Shown piece after piece: positions 36,286 through 48,240 of a stretch of DNA of 64,000 nt. Positions within the stretch are counted from its first letter, which is position 1. Each line of letters begins with the position of its first letter. A program made the translations under genes and the position numbers. The notes beneath the pieces were generated by a model that ran no database searches, was not told the origin of the DNA, and worked only from the letters and a program-made list of their open reading frames with translations. This stretch comes from Sporothrix humicola (Eukaryota > Ascomycota > Sordariomycetes > Ophiostomatales > Ophiostomataceae): positions 124,001 through 188,000 of the forward strand of contig WNYE01000058.1 in assembly GCA_021396245.1 (NCBI GenBank), given 5' to 3'.

Positions 36286-39200
36286 TTTTTCTTTGTTGGG
36301 TCCGACTTCCTCTCAGTTGAAAGCGAGCCGGCTTCCTTTACTACGCTCCTTCATGATCAATACCTTTCGTCCAAAAGAGTGAATATTGACTACCAGTTGC
36401 ATCGTCTTTCATCGTCTCATCGCCGTTCGTCTGGCGTCGTACTCGTATGGAGACATGCAAATGCAATGGAGGCGTGGAGGAGAAACGTCGTAAAGAAAGA
36501 AAGAAGCTAGTCAACAAGAAGACATGCCTTTTCGATGTGATCTCCTGTCACTGCCGTGGACCCTTGCTTTTTCAATGGAGAGGCGTATCTTTTTTCTGCT
36601 TCTTGTCCTGGACGGGAGTCGACGTAGCCGAAGGCAGACATAAAATCGAGATAAAAGATGGGAAAGGACAAGAAAGAAGAGGACAGGCTGGGAAACACTT
36701 GGCCACAGGCACACACAGGCACACAAAATATGTGGAGCGCCAGGCCTCAAGAGGAAAAGATTGGCAAGAAAAGCCGGCGATGAAGAGACGATGGCAAAGT
36801 GACGACGAGGTGCAGGCGAGGACAGACAACAGAACAATTGAAAAGATAGATTGACAAAGACCAAAAACGAAAGCGAGGCCATCAGCCTAGCGAACCATAG
36901 GACTTGTTCTTTGGGGGAAGGTGTGAGTGGGCAAAAAACCGCATACGTCTGTCGTCTGCGTCTTCATATTTCAGGGCGAGATGCGTCGTGGGACTGGACT
37001 GGGCAACTAGAAAGTGAATGGATAGTGTTTGGCCTATCCAGTCGAGCCAGTCTGTTGGCGTTTTGAGTGAGGCCTGCAACCTCTCCTCTCTGCAGCAGTC
37101 CCCCCAAGAATTTGTATGCAATACGACGCCGACGAGCTGGGGGAAGGAGGTGCAGCTGCAGTTGCAGCTGCAGGAGGACGACAACTCCAAAGAAAAGAAG
37201 GAAAGAAGAGGGTGTGCACTCTGCAGTAGCTCTCTCCATCCTATTTTCTTTTTCGCTCTTTCCCTCTCCTGCCTCGCACCTCCCCTCTCAGGCAGCTGCT
37301 CCCTGCGTCTGGCTTGCTGCAGCCCCCAGGCACAGCAGGAGCCAAGCAGTCGCAAGCAACAGCAAAGCAGCATCCAGCATCGTCAGGAAGGAGCGAACAG
37401 CAGAGCAAACCGTCCATCCCGGCGCTGTCTGCCTTTTCTTTCCCTCCATCTTTTCGGACCCCATATCTCGTTGCTTGCACACCATCATGCTCCTTCCCTC
37501 CCACCACGCAACGCAACACAGACATGGCGCTAGTGAATTTGCTCAGCCCAGCCCCAGGGCAAAGCAGAGGCAAGAGCGACCCTCGATGGTCAAGATGCAG
37601 AATGCGAGAGCAAAAATGCAGAAATGCAAGAAAAAGGCACTCAATTGTTTTAACCAGAATGAGACTCTTCCCAAGCCACTCAAAACTTTAGCTCCATTTT
37701 ACCCTTTGCTTTTCCCTTCAAGCCCCAAGATGCAATGCAACCTCACAACGAGAAGGAGACGCAGAGGAGACACAAGAGGAGAAGGACAGAAGAGAAAAAA
37801 AGTGAAAAGTGACAGAATATCAACAAATCAACTCTGGACCAGGAAGCCACCAGAAGGAAAAAGAAAGCATCCCCACGCTATCAATTTTCTCTCCTGCTCT
37901 CTTTTCTCAGTTTTCTGCCACTGCTTGTCTCCGTTCCCTCGTGGTTTTCGCCCACCCTTTTCGTTTTTTTGCCTCACTTCGGTTCTCTGCAACTCTTTCT
38001 CGACGACACCCACAGCGGATACTGCGTCTAACTGCATATCCAGACTCCCAGAGCTGAGGGAAAGATGATGCAGGCAGACAGTGAGAAACAGAGAGAGGCG
38101 AATGAATTGGGGGCAGTGTGTTGCAGTGCAGGTTCGCCTTTCTCTTCCTACTGAAATATTCCCTTTCAATTCTTTCGTCATCTTCATCTTATTCGTCCAT
38201 TCTGCTGTCCATCCCGTTGGAGACAAGATGCTGCACCCACTGTCCTCATCCTTTCTGCTGGAAACCGCTCCGCGTCTTGCGTCCTTGCGTTGTGTCCTGT
38301 GTGTCCTTTTTTGCTGGAACCGCGAACCAGGGGCAAGCACGAAAAAAGTCTGGGGATAAAGGCGCAGGGTTGTTTGAAAAAGAGGAGGGAAAGCAAAAAA
38401 TGATGCGAGCGGAAGAGCAGGAGACCAGGCAAGGAAAAAGAAAGGTCAGGGGCACACACACACACGATGAGAGCAACTGTGAGCAATAACAGCAACAGTC
38501 TTTTGGATCGTGACAACGGAGACAACGCCCTTGCTTTGTCGTTGCTTTGCTTTCTTTTTTGTTTGTTTCCCTTTCTCCCGTCGAAGTTTGTTGGTCTCTT
38601 GACCACCTGCATCGTATGCACACCAGAGGGGTTTTTCGAAGCGAGTGAGAAAACAGAAAAGGCTCTCAAAATCTCGCTTAATCGACAACAACAGACCCCA
38701 TGGCCTCATTGTTTTTGGGTTTTGGGCAGTGCAAATATTTCCCCTCTTTTGCACACATCCAGCCCCCAAACGCTAGACAATGGCAAAAGGAAGCAAGAAG
38801 CATGCAATGCACACAAAAAAAGCAGAATACTCTGTTCGTCGAAAAAAAAAAAGATACGATAAAATGGCGCGGCTGAAGCAATGACGGCATGTGGTCGAAG
38901 AGAGGTCCAGAACCACCTTTATTCTGGGGGTGCCGTTTAGCTGTTTACAGAGAAACTGTTTTGTGTCTCTCTTTTTGGCGCCTTGTCTCTCATTTTTCTC
39001 CTTTATCTCCTTGCTGTTTCTGCCCACCTGCCAGCCTGGCCTCCCTTGTTATCTCCTGAAGCTACAATTGACTACGGCGTACGTCGTACGTCGTATTGTC
39101 TATTGTCTTTCGTACTCGTAAACTGACATGTCTCACAAGAGCTTCCATCTTGCTTGTCTCCCTTATTTCTCATCTTCCAATCTTCCTCTCTGCCTGTTCT

Positions 39201-40916
39201 AGCTCTGTCTCGGAGCAGAATAAACGGCTCCACAGCAAAGAAGAAGAAGAAAAGGAAGTAAAAGGCAACGCTACGGAGGAAAGCGACGCGTGGTCGAAAA
39301 GAAGCAAAGAAATAAAAAGAAAGAAGCAGGAAAGATAACATTAACATGCCTGCACTTACAGCTCAAGATTGAGCTTGATCCTGATACATGAAATGTGATG
39401 GAGCTCCCAAACTTTTTGCATCGGACGAATCACACCCCTGTATCTTCTCCTCTTCTCCACGATTTCGTGTTCTTGTCTCCTCTTTTATTTTTTCCCTCGA
39501 TACCTCCTTCGAGATGTCGAGTCCTCCTCACTTCATATTAGCATTCCCATGGCCCGTGGTCTGTGGTCCGTGCCGCGAGGGAGGAGAAAGCATCAAAGAA
39601 AGCTGTTCAGCAAATATTCAGCTACTCCAAAAACAGGCAGTTCTCTTTCACGTCTTTCATGTGTGAGTTATGCAAGGGAAATAGAGTGCAGTCTTGTTTT
39701 GTTTTTGTCGTACCAAAAGAGCAAGCGACCCGAAGTTGACGCCGTTGATACCCCAGCCTTGTCTGTTCGAGCCTTTTGCATTTGCATGCGTACCACGAAA
39801 AGACGAAAAGGCAACAAAAAGCTGAGACGTGGTAAAAAGGCAAGGGGATGCTGCTGGCATGCCTGTCGACAAAGTTCTCTCCAAAACGTTTGCCTTGCCA
39901 CTGTGTTTGCTCCGCATGCAACGGAAAAGGTGCAACATGGGGGTGACAACTTTCAGTCTCCAACCGTTTTTGCTCTTTTTCGATGGAGAAACCGACAACA
40001 GTTTACTGAGTAACTCCCTCATGCTCTTTGCTCCTCTCGTCACCCTCTTTTAGATTTTATTGGGCAATTCCACAGACGACGGAAGAGGTGCTGTCATTGT
40101 ATCACAAAAGGGAGCATCTCTTCGCGGATAGCCACCTCATCGGTCTGGATTGTGAGCTCATCAGCTGTCTGTTTTTTGGTCTCTCTTTGTCTCTTTTGTG
40201 CCCTGTACTTGCTTTTTCTCACACCGAGCGGCAAGCTGCATCGTTTTTGTTCAGCGAGTGCCCGGTCGACAGGGAAGCTCACCAAGTATCTTACTTTCTT
40301 GAACCAACAAGCAAATAAACACCAGCCTATCAGAAGCTCCAAACAAAATACGGGAGGGTGACGAGTACGGCGTAACGAGCAAGAAAGCAACAGGACAGAA
40401 AATGGGAGCCTGCCTGATCGAAAATGGCGAATGCCAGGTACCGAAGACAGGGGGCAGGAAACTGGAGGGTGTGTGTTCTCTCCCGTATCTCCATCTCTTA
40501 CACCAACAGCCTCTTCTCCATCTGCAATTTATATTGCGATGCATAAAAAAAGCAGCAGAGAGCTCAAAGAGGAAGAGGCACGACGTAACAAGGTCCATTG
40601 AAATTGAAATTTAGAAAAAAGGAAAAGGCTGGGCGAGTTAAGAATAAAACAAACAGGCATGCAAACAATCAAATTAACTGCCACATCGTTGCTCTCTAGC
40701 GCCTCTTTATTTACGATGGATATTGCCTTTGCCTTTGTGTTGCTGCCCGGTTTACCCCTCTCATCCAATGCATCCCACTTCGTTTCAATATATTTTCGTT
40801 CAGTATCATACATTTTGATACGGGATATCCTGAAGAGGACATAAGTTGGGAGCACAGCTTGCCAAGCACAGCTCAATGGCTCCAAGGCTGGGCCTCGATA
40901 ACGAAAATGGCATCCC

Positions 40917-40948
40917 ACTCTCTCTCTCTCTTTCTATCTCTCTCTCAC
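40917..40948. repeat. CT-rich microsatellite
   Basis: An interrupted CT dinucleotide repeat of about 32 bp. Confidence 0.9.
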
Positions 40949-43208
40949 TCCCACACACTCGTTCAAAACCTTCAAACAGCCAATGTCGAGGATGCGGCCA
41001 ATCAGACGCCAAAGGTGGCTGGGCGCCCTCTTTTTCCTCTTTTTCCTCTGCCTCTCTGAGTACTGCCAACGTCGTAGGGAATGAATGTGTGTGGAGATGG
41101 CAAACAGTTGAAGGAAAATACACTTTCGACCCCACTGGCCAATGGCGATACGCTGCTCAAACACACCACCTTCGGCGTCGGCAACAGACGAGGCCAGGCC
41201 AGGCGAAGCCATGCCCATGAACCACTGGAGAAGGAGAAAAGATAAATAGATACTCGAGTGCGACGTTTAAAAATATCCATTGAATTCCTGAGTGACGAAA
41301 TTGCGTGCAGGCCAAGAAGAAGGAATGCGGGCTTCTCGTTGGTCAGACGTTTTGAAACGAAAAAGACGTAAAAAGTCGACATGGGAGATTTGAAGGAGAG
41401 CCCAGAAAGCGACGCTGGGCAGTCTGGCAGGTCTCGATAGTCACGAATTTGGTGAAGATCTGACAGCCTCACAGCATTAATGGCCTCTTCAGTGTCGTAA
41501 TCCCACGTCGCCTCTATTTTGGCGCCTTACGGCCTTACCATGATCACCAGCGCGAGCGAGCGGAAGGGAAGGGAAGGAAGGGTAGCCTGGAGGCAAGAGG
41601 AAAAAGGCAGGCACAGAGAGAGAGACTCGAAGGAAGGAAAGAGGCCAAAAGAAGCGGGTCGGCGGGTCTGTAGGGGCTGATACCCTTTCAGGGAAGGAGC
41701 CGCTGATGAGCAAGGAAGGAAGCCCTGAGGCACCCAAGCAGCTCGGAAGACGGAAGAAGGAAGAAGAGGGCGAGGCGCGGACGAACACCTCTCTGGCCCT
41801 CTTTTTGCGTATTTCCTTGTCCGGCTTTCGTCTTTGTTCCGCTCCGGCCTCGAGTGCGACGCCAGTCGTAGATATGTCGCAGGGCGTCGCAAATTGGCAC
41901 TTCTTTCTCTCTCGCAGAACGCAGAACGCAAAACGCAGAAGGTGAGAGTGAGATGGTGAGACGACACCGGCCCAAAATCTGAGGCTCCAAGGTCTGAGCC
42001 TCAATTTGTCAATGGCAAAAGGAGAAGGTAAATGGCGACATCAGGTATCTTACATACACTGTATCAGTACGCGGTCCTCTGTAATACTCCTTCGAGCCCT
42101 TTGGAATCAGATGGAGAATCATCGACAACCACGGTCAAGAGCCTTGAAGGCACAAACCCCCACCGAGCGGCATCCCGTTCTTTTTTGTGGTCTTTTTTAC
42201 TTCTTTTTTTATGATCTCCTTTTCTTTTTCTTTTCTCTGGGCATCTGCAGTCCTTTTCGCGACCGAAATCGCCGAACCATTCGATGCGTTGACAGGCTGG
42301 ACCCAGTTCTTTTTTGGCAATTCTCCGTATCAATTTGCTTTTGTCGTCACTCTTCCTGTCACTGTCACTCGCAATCGTTCGTTCGCCCTGCGTTGGTCCT
42401 TCCTTCCCAGAAGTGCGCATTCCACGGCTTCTTCCGGTAACAACAAGGCTCAGCCTCTCCCTGCTTGTTACAGTTGTGACAGTTGCGACGGCTCTTTCTA
42501 TCACCAACCGCTGTCCTTTGTGGAGCTTATGGAGCATTGTAAACAAAGTGAAAAGTTTTCAATTGCAAGACATTTCGAGCCTATTGGAGCAGAGTTTTCT
42601 CTTTCCTTACTGAGTATATCTCCTTTCCTTTCTTTTTCTTCGGGTTGATCGCTCTCTCGTCCTCCTTGCATTGTCGTTGACAACTCTGAAAGGGAAGGAT
42701 TTGCTGGAATCGTGGAATCCACTTTCTGCGAAACTCAAAAATTCATAGAAATTGAAACGGACGATGAGGAAAGATATGCACGCAAGCAAACAGCTCACAT
42801 AAGACATGGCGTGTGTGCATTTTTGATGTGACATTTTTGACAGAGAAAGTGCATGGGCTTCTCAATGGGCAGATGCATTGGGATAGACAGGCCATGTCGG
42901 GTCGTTTCTGTCCACTATTTTTCATCCTTCACGATAACGGGAATACGGAGGAACAAGAACAGTGTCGACCGCACAGTAACAACTTACACGGGAGCGGCCA
43001 AACTCAAATTCAAAACCTGGGTTGCAGGGCTAGAGATACGACGACGAGAACCGCCGAGTGCGATCCTGTGTTTCCGCTGTCTTTTTTTTTGCTCTTCGAT
43101 ATCTCTCGCAAAACACAGATATCGCCTGTTTGACCCCCACGCGGTTTTCGGCCTGGGGGCCTCCATCTTTCTCAATCTTCTGCCTGCATTCCTGAGACTT
43201 GGGCTACC

Positions 43209-43240
43209 AAAAAGAGACAAAAAGAGACGCAAACACAAGC
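43209..43240. repeat. AAAAAGAGAC decamer repeat
   Basis: Two exact decamers (43209-43228) are followed by the related GCAAACACAA and a partial unit, keeping the ten-base spacing. Confidence 0.8.
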
Positions 43241-44189
43241 AAAGAGTGCTGCTGGAAAAGACATCACGCTGTCGATTTGACCAGCCTTTCCATGTCTCTG
43301 GTTCACACCCTCCCACGGCCTTCGATTCTCGCGTTCTCGCCTCTGCAGCAGGGCAATAAAACTCCGTAGTTTGATGTTGAGCCAGAAGAGAAACCCCCAT
43401 CTTCAACGTCGACGCCTCACACACCCCCTCACAATTGTTGTCCCTTATCATCACCACCTGCCTGTAGTTTGTCCATCATGCGTGCACTATGTCTTGGAGA
43501 GCGAGGAGACCTAAAAAGTAGGGGGCGTGTTGTTCGTGACTTGAGGCCAGACAATACGAAGCGCCCTCTTTTGTGGTTGTGTGTCTTCTTTTGTCGTCCT
43601 GTCTTTCCTTGTTTGTATTCACGAGAAAGAGACAGTCACAAGGCCATTAAATCCGGTGACAGTGAGAAAATAAGTAGAGACAAAGAAAGAGGTCATTCTT
43701 GAGCTTTTCTCGATTTATCGAGGTTTTCGTAACTATTTTCTTCGATTTCGTGGATTCATTTTGATTTTTTAGTTCTCTTTATTTATTTTGCATTTTTATC
43801 ACGGTACTTCTCGCCTAGCTCCCTAAAAAGATAAACATCACAACACACAATTAAAAATCGCCAATTCTGTCCCAAAGCAGTCACAACATGGCACCATTTT
43901 CGCCTCAGCCTGACTGACTGTCTTTCTCTAACAAAAGAGCCAAAATTCAATGGCTCGCTTTTTTGGCGACAGGAATGGGGTGCTCAGAGGACAAACAAAG
44001 AAACAAGATTGTGCGATGAAAGACGCCATCAAAGCGATTGACGAGTCACGACTCACAAAAGCTTTCCCCATATCTTGCCTGCAATGAGCGGTTACGAACC
44101 GGACACGCCGTAGGCGATCCTTTCCTCGCCAAAAGGGGACGAGAAAGAAAATTTTTTGAGATTCCTTGTGCAAGGGCCCATGTGTTTGA

Positions 44190-44232
44190 TAGGCCCCCAA
44201 CACGCCCCAAGAGAGCCAAAAATGGCCCCCAA
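44190..44232. repeat. Degenerate decamer array with CCCCCAA core
   Basis: aggcccccaa, cacgccccaa, gagagccaaa, aatggccccc(aaa): four consecutive ten-base units with a shared GCCCCAA/GCCAAA core, the same theme as the arrays at 11461 and 36008. Confidence 0.8.
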
Positions 44233-46198
44233 AGCAGATCAATAACGCCTGAAAAGTTTTTTCTCTGCCTCATTTTCTTTCTCTTGTCGTTCTCGCTTGC
44301 GTCCCTTGGATCGTATGCCTGGGGCTTGGGACAAGCCACCAACGGACGAAAACGGCTCTATCGCTCAAGCACGAGAGCTCTCGAACAGCCTGAAGGTCCC
44401 CTTTGACACTATCGAACGCCAATCTATCACAGTGAAAGGAAAGGGCGTGCACGTTTTTGATTTTGACGCTGAAAAGGTCCTTTCACGATTTTCATATACG
44501 CCTTACGATGCACCTAAAGTCTAAAAGACCAAGAACAGCCTTTTTTCGCCTCCTTCCTAGAATGGCGCCATTTGCACTGTTTTGGGCTGTCAGTCTTGCG
44601 TTGTCTGTTTTGTTTGATTGACTCCTTTTTACTTGCTCGTCAAAAATTTTCATTTTTGATTATCATTTGCGTCGTTGTCTGCAAAGGTGCACGCACCAGC
44701 TGCACAGCAAATTTTTTTCTTTCTTTCTCATAATCTCGCAACAAAATGTCTCTCCTAATTTGATGATGCACACCAATGAGTAAGAACAGCCTGGCAACAG
44801 GTGGCAATGGAGCAAGTATCGTCGTATGGAGCTTAGAAAGGGAGAGAAAGAGTGACGAGAACACGAAAAATTACGATACGAAAACGAAGAAAAAATGAAG
44901 AAAAAGAAAAGATGGAAACGGTGAGAAAGAAGATGAAAAGAAAGACGAAAAAGAGGAAATCAACGGCACAATTCTTTGACAAAATTGCAGAGGGAATTTC
45001 ATGAATTTTCGATTTCCCTCAGGGCCTCCTTTTGTCAATTTCTCAATGGCAGAGCGAATTTCCTAATTATTCAATTTTGACGATGACTGTCCTGATTTTG
45101 CCTCATCATCGTGAACCTCAATTGCCGCATTGGGTACATTTGCCATTTTGACAATTTGCCATTTACCTTTTTCCTTTTCCCATTTACGATGGACCAACTC
45201 GGAAACCTGGCCATCAGCACGGCATCAATCGGGATCATGAACGGACATCGACGGCCTTGGCCTTCTTTTCTGTCTCCTCACGTTTTCTTGGACAATTTGC
45301 AAAAGAGGAAAAACGTAAACATGCACGAGGCCCAGGAATGCTCCGGACAGCCACAAAACCACGAAAAAAGACCAAATATGATCTGTATGAACGGCACGGG
45401 ACAGTGCATATTCCGTGGACGCCCGTAGACGCCCCGTTGAACGACAACATCCAAGAAACGCCGCCTTTTCTCTCCGATGGCGTGGGCAGATGACGGGAAC
45501 CGCCCCAGGTATGGTGTGGTTGTGTGGTGCTATGGTGTTATGTGAGAAAGGGCCAGAATCATCGACAGTCGAGAGAGTGAAACGAGCGCAAGGGAGCCAG
45601 TGGAGGGCCCCAGTCGCCTAATTACGAAATCACGATGCGAACAAACGAAATTTCATTGACAACAACAGCGCGTGCCTGGCCCGCTGGAAGGCGACAGAAC
45701 AGTGAAGAAAGGCCACTGTGGACAGAGAACGTTCTCGTTGCTCGCTGACTTTAGGCGCCAGTGGTCCACTGAACAGAAAAAATTTGCTTGTCTGCCTGCT
45801 GCAATCTGACTCATTTAGACCCACGCCCTCTCCACAGCAGGTCCCAAACAGCACCCAGCACACAGCACACAGAGAGAACACAGGCCCTGTGTGGACAGCA
45901 GGACAGTGGACACCGGACAACACAGAAGGGAGACAGCCCGCAACGCACTAGCGCCATAGTGGGTCCTTCGATTTTATCAGTTTTTCTATTTATTTTCTAT
46001 TTATTTTTAATTCTTCTTAGCTCCATCTCTTTCGTCCCAAGCAGAGAAAAGATACACCCATCGCACGTCACCACCGCAGCAGAGTTGCCGTATGACACTA
46101 CCAGCACGCAGTGTCCCGAATAACTTGAGTGACCTTTTGACAGTGATCTTCGCTGTCCCCTTCTCCTGGTTCTCTTGGTCTGGCACGCTCAGGGCTAC

Positions 46199-46220
46199 TT
46201 TTAGCGCAAGAGCGCTAAAA
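46199..46220. repeat. Perfect hairpin TTTTAGCGC / GCGCTAAAA
   Basis: Nine-bp perfect inverted arms (46199-46207, 46212-46220) enclose an AAGA tetraloop. It would form a very stable small stem in RNA. It is not next to any recognised gene end. Confidence 0.8.
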
Positions 46221-46376
46221 TGAGGGGAAAAGCAGCCCGTCGAAACAGCGTCCAAACAGAACGTAAGAGGGCGAAAGAATGGTGCAAGTGACCTGCAAAA
46301 ACAGGCTTCGCGTTACGAAACAGTAACTCGTAGGCGCTGTTCGAGACGACAGAGAGCGAGAACGTGCTCCTCTCGT

Positions 46377-46425
46377 CACCCAAAAAAGACCAAAAGACCA
46401 GAAAAACCAAGAGACCAAAAGTCCA
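46377..46425. repeat. GACCAAAA-type short tandem run
   Basis: Repeated AAAAGACC, AAAAGACC, AGAAAAACC, AAGAGACC, AAAAG units of 8-10 bp, again with the ACCAAAA theme. Confidence 0.65.
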
Positions 46426-46811
46426 GTGGAGAAGGTCGTTTCTCTAGGTCACCAGGTCCCCCTTTCGTTCCGTGGCCTTGGCTCATCGCGATCGTTCTTG
46501 CTGCGTGCTGGAACGTGGTCTGCTCTTTCTTTTTACGTGAGAGTTGCGATGTTGTTTTCTCTTGCCATTTCTGTCTCTTCTCTGGCCACCTCCCACCCTC
46601 TGCTCCCACGCTCTTTCCTGTCCTGCACAAGAATGGGCACAGCGGGATAAGGAACGAATACGTACCTGACCATCCACGACATGCATGAGTGGGTCTGAGG
46701 AAAGAGAGGGAAAGAGAAAAGAGGCAGAGACAGACTCACAGCGCAAGGGGAGAGAGTCACTCTCTCACTGAGAAGGAAAAGAGGAGAGGAGAGGGAAAGA
46801 GGAAAGGGACC

Positions 46812-46824
46812 GGGGGGGGGGGGG
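46812..46824. repeat. Homopolymer G13
   Basis: Thirteen consecutive G, within a purine-rich tract upstream of the ECL1-like gene. Confidence 0.95.
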
Positions 46825-46910
46825 TATGAATGGGCAAGAGACAGGGAAGACAGAAGGGAGGGGCGTGGACAAGAGTGGGTCTCGCCAGGAGAGGCTACTG
46901 CCCTTTTCTG

Positions 46911-46912
<2 letters not shown>

Positions 46913-46946
<34 letters not shown>
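46913..46946. repeat. Homopolymer T34
   Basis: Thirty-four consecutive T, about 590 bp upstream of the ECL1-like start codon. The exact length may be affected by sequencing error. Confidence 0.9.
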
Positions 46947-46947
<1 letters not shown>

Positions 46948-47047
46948 GACGTCGTAAAAACTGGGGGTAGGGGGGGTACGACATTAGGCCATACGATTTT
47001 GCAAGGACCGCCAAGTACACCTCCAGTGTGTGTATGGAGCACGCCAG

Positions 47048-47080
47048 GGTACGTACTCTGTGACTAGAGTACTTCGTACC
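47048..47080. repeat. Imperfect palindrome upstream of the ECL1-like gene
   Basis: GGTACG-TACTCT pairs with AGAGTA-CTT-CGTACC around GTGACT; the only defect is a 3-nt bulge. It lies about 460 bp before the start codon and could be a dimeric factor site, which is inference. Confidence 0.6.
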
Positions 47081-47121
47081 TGTGAATCCCAGTATGACTG
47101 TCCAAACATACAAAACAGATG

Positions 47122-47538
47122 CTTCTCCCACCTCGTCTTTCTTTCCTCCTTCCTACCTCTGACTACAAGATCTCTCAACCTCCTCTCTTTTTTTGCAATC
47201 AAGCAAACTTTCGACCTCAACTTACTTTTCTCTTCTTCTCTTCTTCACTTCCTTTTATTTAACTTACTTCTTCACACTCTCGTCCTTCTCTTCTCGACAA
47301 CCACCTCGCTCCTTGTTACTACTACTGTTCTATCACCACCACATCTCGGCCAGCTTCCTGTATAAACAGCTTCACCATATTTTCTCGTCCACGATCTCGA
47401 CATTGTAACAAGAGAACTACAACAACATATCCAGCACATCTGATTCTTACTCGACACTCGACTCAGAACAGCGTTGCTGCGAGCATCACCACTTTCACAC
47501 CACCACCCAACAAACCACCACATCCACCACCCTTCACA
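47122..47538 (+). promoter_or_regulatory. ATG-free leader of the ECL1-like gene
   Basis: No plus-strand ATG occurs in the 417 nt before the start codon. The first half is CT-rich and the second half A/C-rich (CACCACC and CATCCACC runs), a common fungal leader layout. Confidence 0.6.
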
Positions 47539-48240
47539 ATGGCCTACGATCTGATCTGGGACCACCACTTCTGCCTCACCTGCGACAAGCAGACTGACGG
47601 GCCGGTCTACTGCTCAGAAGCCTGCCGCCTGGCCGACTACGAGGGCGGTGCCACCTCCTTCGCACCACCCTCCGGCCCCGGCTCACCATCGTGGTCGCCC
47701 TCGGGCTCCTCGACCTACAAGTGGGCAATGGATGCTCCCAGCGCCCGCAGCCGGCAACTCTTCTCGCTGTCTCCCGCCTACGACTTTGGCAACGCCCAGC
47801 CATACTCGTACTACGGCCCCAGCAACTCGACCTCCACCTCCACCTACAACTACACCCGCCAGCCGGCACCACCAACCACCTCTGCGTCGGCCTCCGCATC
47901 GCCTCGCCACGTCTCCTTGCCGCCCACCACGGCAGCGACCACGGCGGCCACCACCACGACCTACCACCATGTGCTCTCGCCCTCGAGCTCGCACAGCAGC
48001 CTGAGCTCCATGCGCAGCGGCATGAGCTCGACGACCGGCAGCGGTGCCCAGCACGCCCTGAGCGCCTTTGCCCACAACTCCTCGTCTGCCTCGGGCAGCA
48101 GCCAGACCAGCTACGGCTCGTCAGCCGCCAGCAACAGCAGCGATCTGTCCGAAAAGGTCCGCAGCGAGCTCCGCAAGTACGCCAGCTCCCTGGAGCAGGG
48201 CAAGCTGCAGCGCCAGCTGCAGCGCCGGCGGTCATGCTAG
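47539..48240 (+). CDS. Ecl1/2/3-type zinc-binding life-span regulatory factor
   Basis: A single-exon protein of 233 residues. The N-terminus DHHFCLTCDKQTDGPVYCSE-ACRLADYE carries four cysteines (C12, C15, C25, C29) in a C-x2-C-x9-C-x3-C arrangement. That is the signature of the fungal ECL1/2/3 zinc-binding family, whose fission yeast members extend chronological life span and respond to nutrient starvation. The middle is a long Ser/Thr/Pro/Ala-rich, probably disordered region. The C-terminal LSEKVRSELRKYASSLEQGK is a charged helix that, as I recall, is also kept in filamentous homologues. No signal peptide or membrane span. The ATG follows a long ATG-free leader, supporting the start. Regulation in this species is unknown. 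Confidence 0.85.
   Translation: MAYDLIWDHHFCLTCDKQTDGPVYCSEACRLADYEGGATSFAPPSGPGSPSWSPSGSSTYKWAMDAPSARSRQLFSLSPAYDFGNAQPYSYYGPSNSTSTSTYNYTRQPAPPTTSASASASPRHVSLPPTTAATTAATTTTYHHVLSPSSSHSSLSSMRSGMSSTTGSGAQHALSAFAHNSSSASGSSQTSYGSSAASNSSDLSEKVRSELRKYASSLEQGKLQRQLQRRRSC

Larger units (their letters stand above)
36286..44189. other. Gene desert, part 3: no gene recognised
   Basis: The longest frame (37067-38068, plus strand) is Arg/Ser/Cys/Phe-rich, coincides with open frames on the other strand and carries no motif, so it is not called. Two CACAGGCACA decamers near 36713-36732, a CGCAGAA-type heptamer run near 41913-41940 and a CT tract (below) are the visible structure. Confidence 0.4.
44233..47121. 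other. Gene desert, part 4 and distal ECL1-like promoter; only doubtful small frames
   Basis: Two small plus-strand frames have a more balanced composition than the surrounding noise: 44315-44524 (MPGAWDKPPTDENG..., 69 residues) and 45189-45428 (MDQLGNLAISTASIG..., 79 residues). Neither matches a family I know, and a different overlapping frame is open across the second. I do not call them genes. The right part contains a hairpin, G13 and T34 runs and is probably upstream region of the ECL1-like gene. Confidence 0.35.

Noticed and set aside
37067..38068. Open frame of 333 codons, plus strand
   Set aside because: Arg/Ser/Cys-rich and low complexity, with open frames on the opposite strand and no recognisable motif or plausible codon preference.
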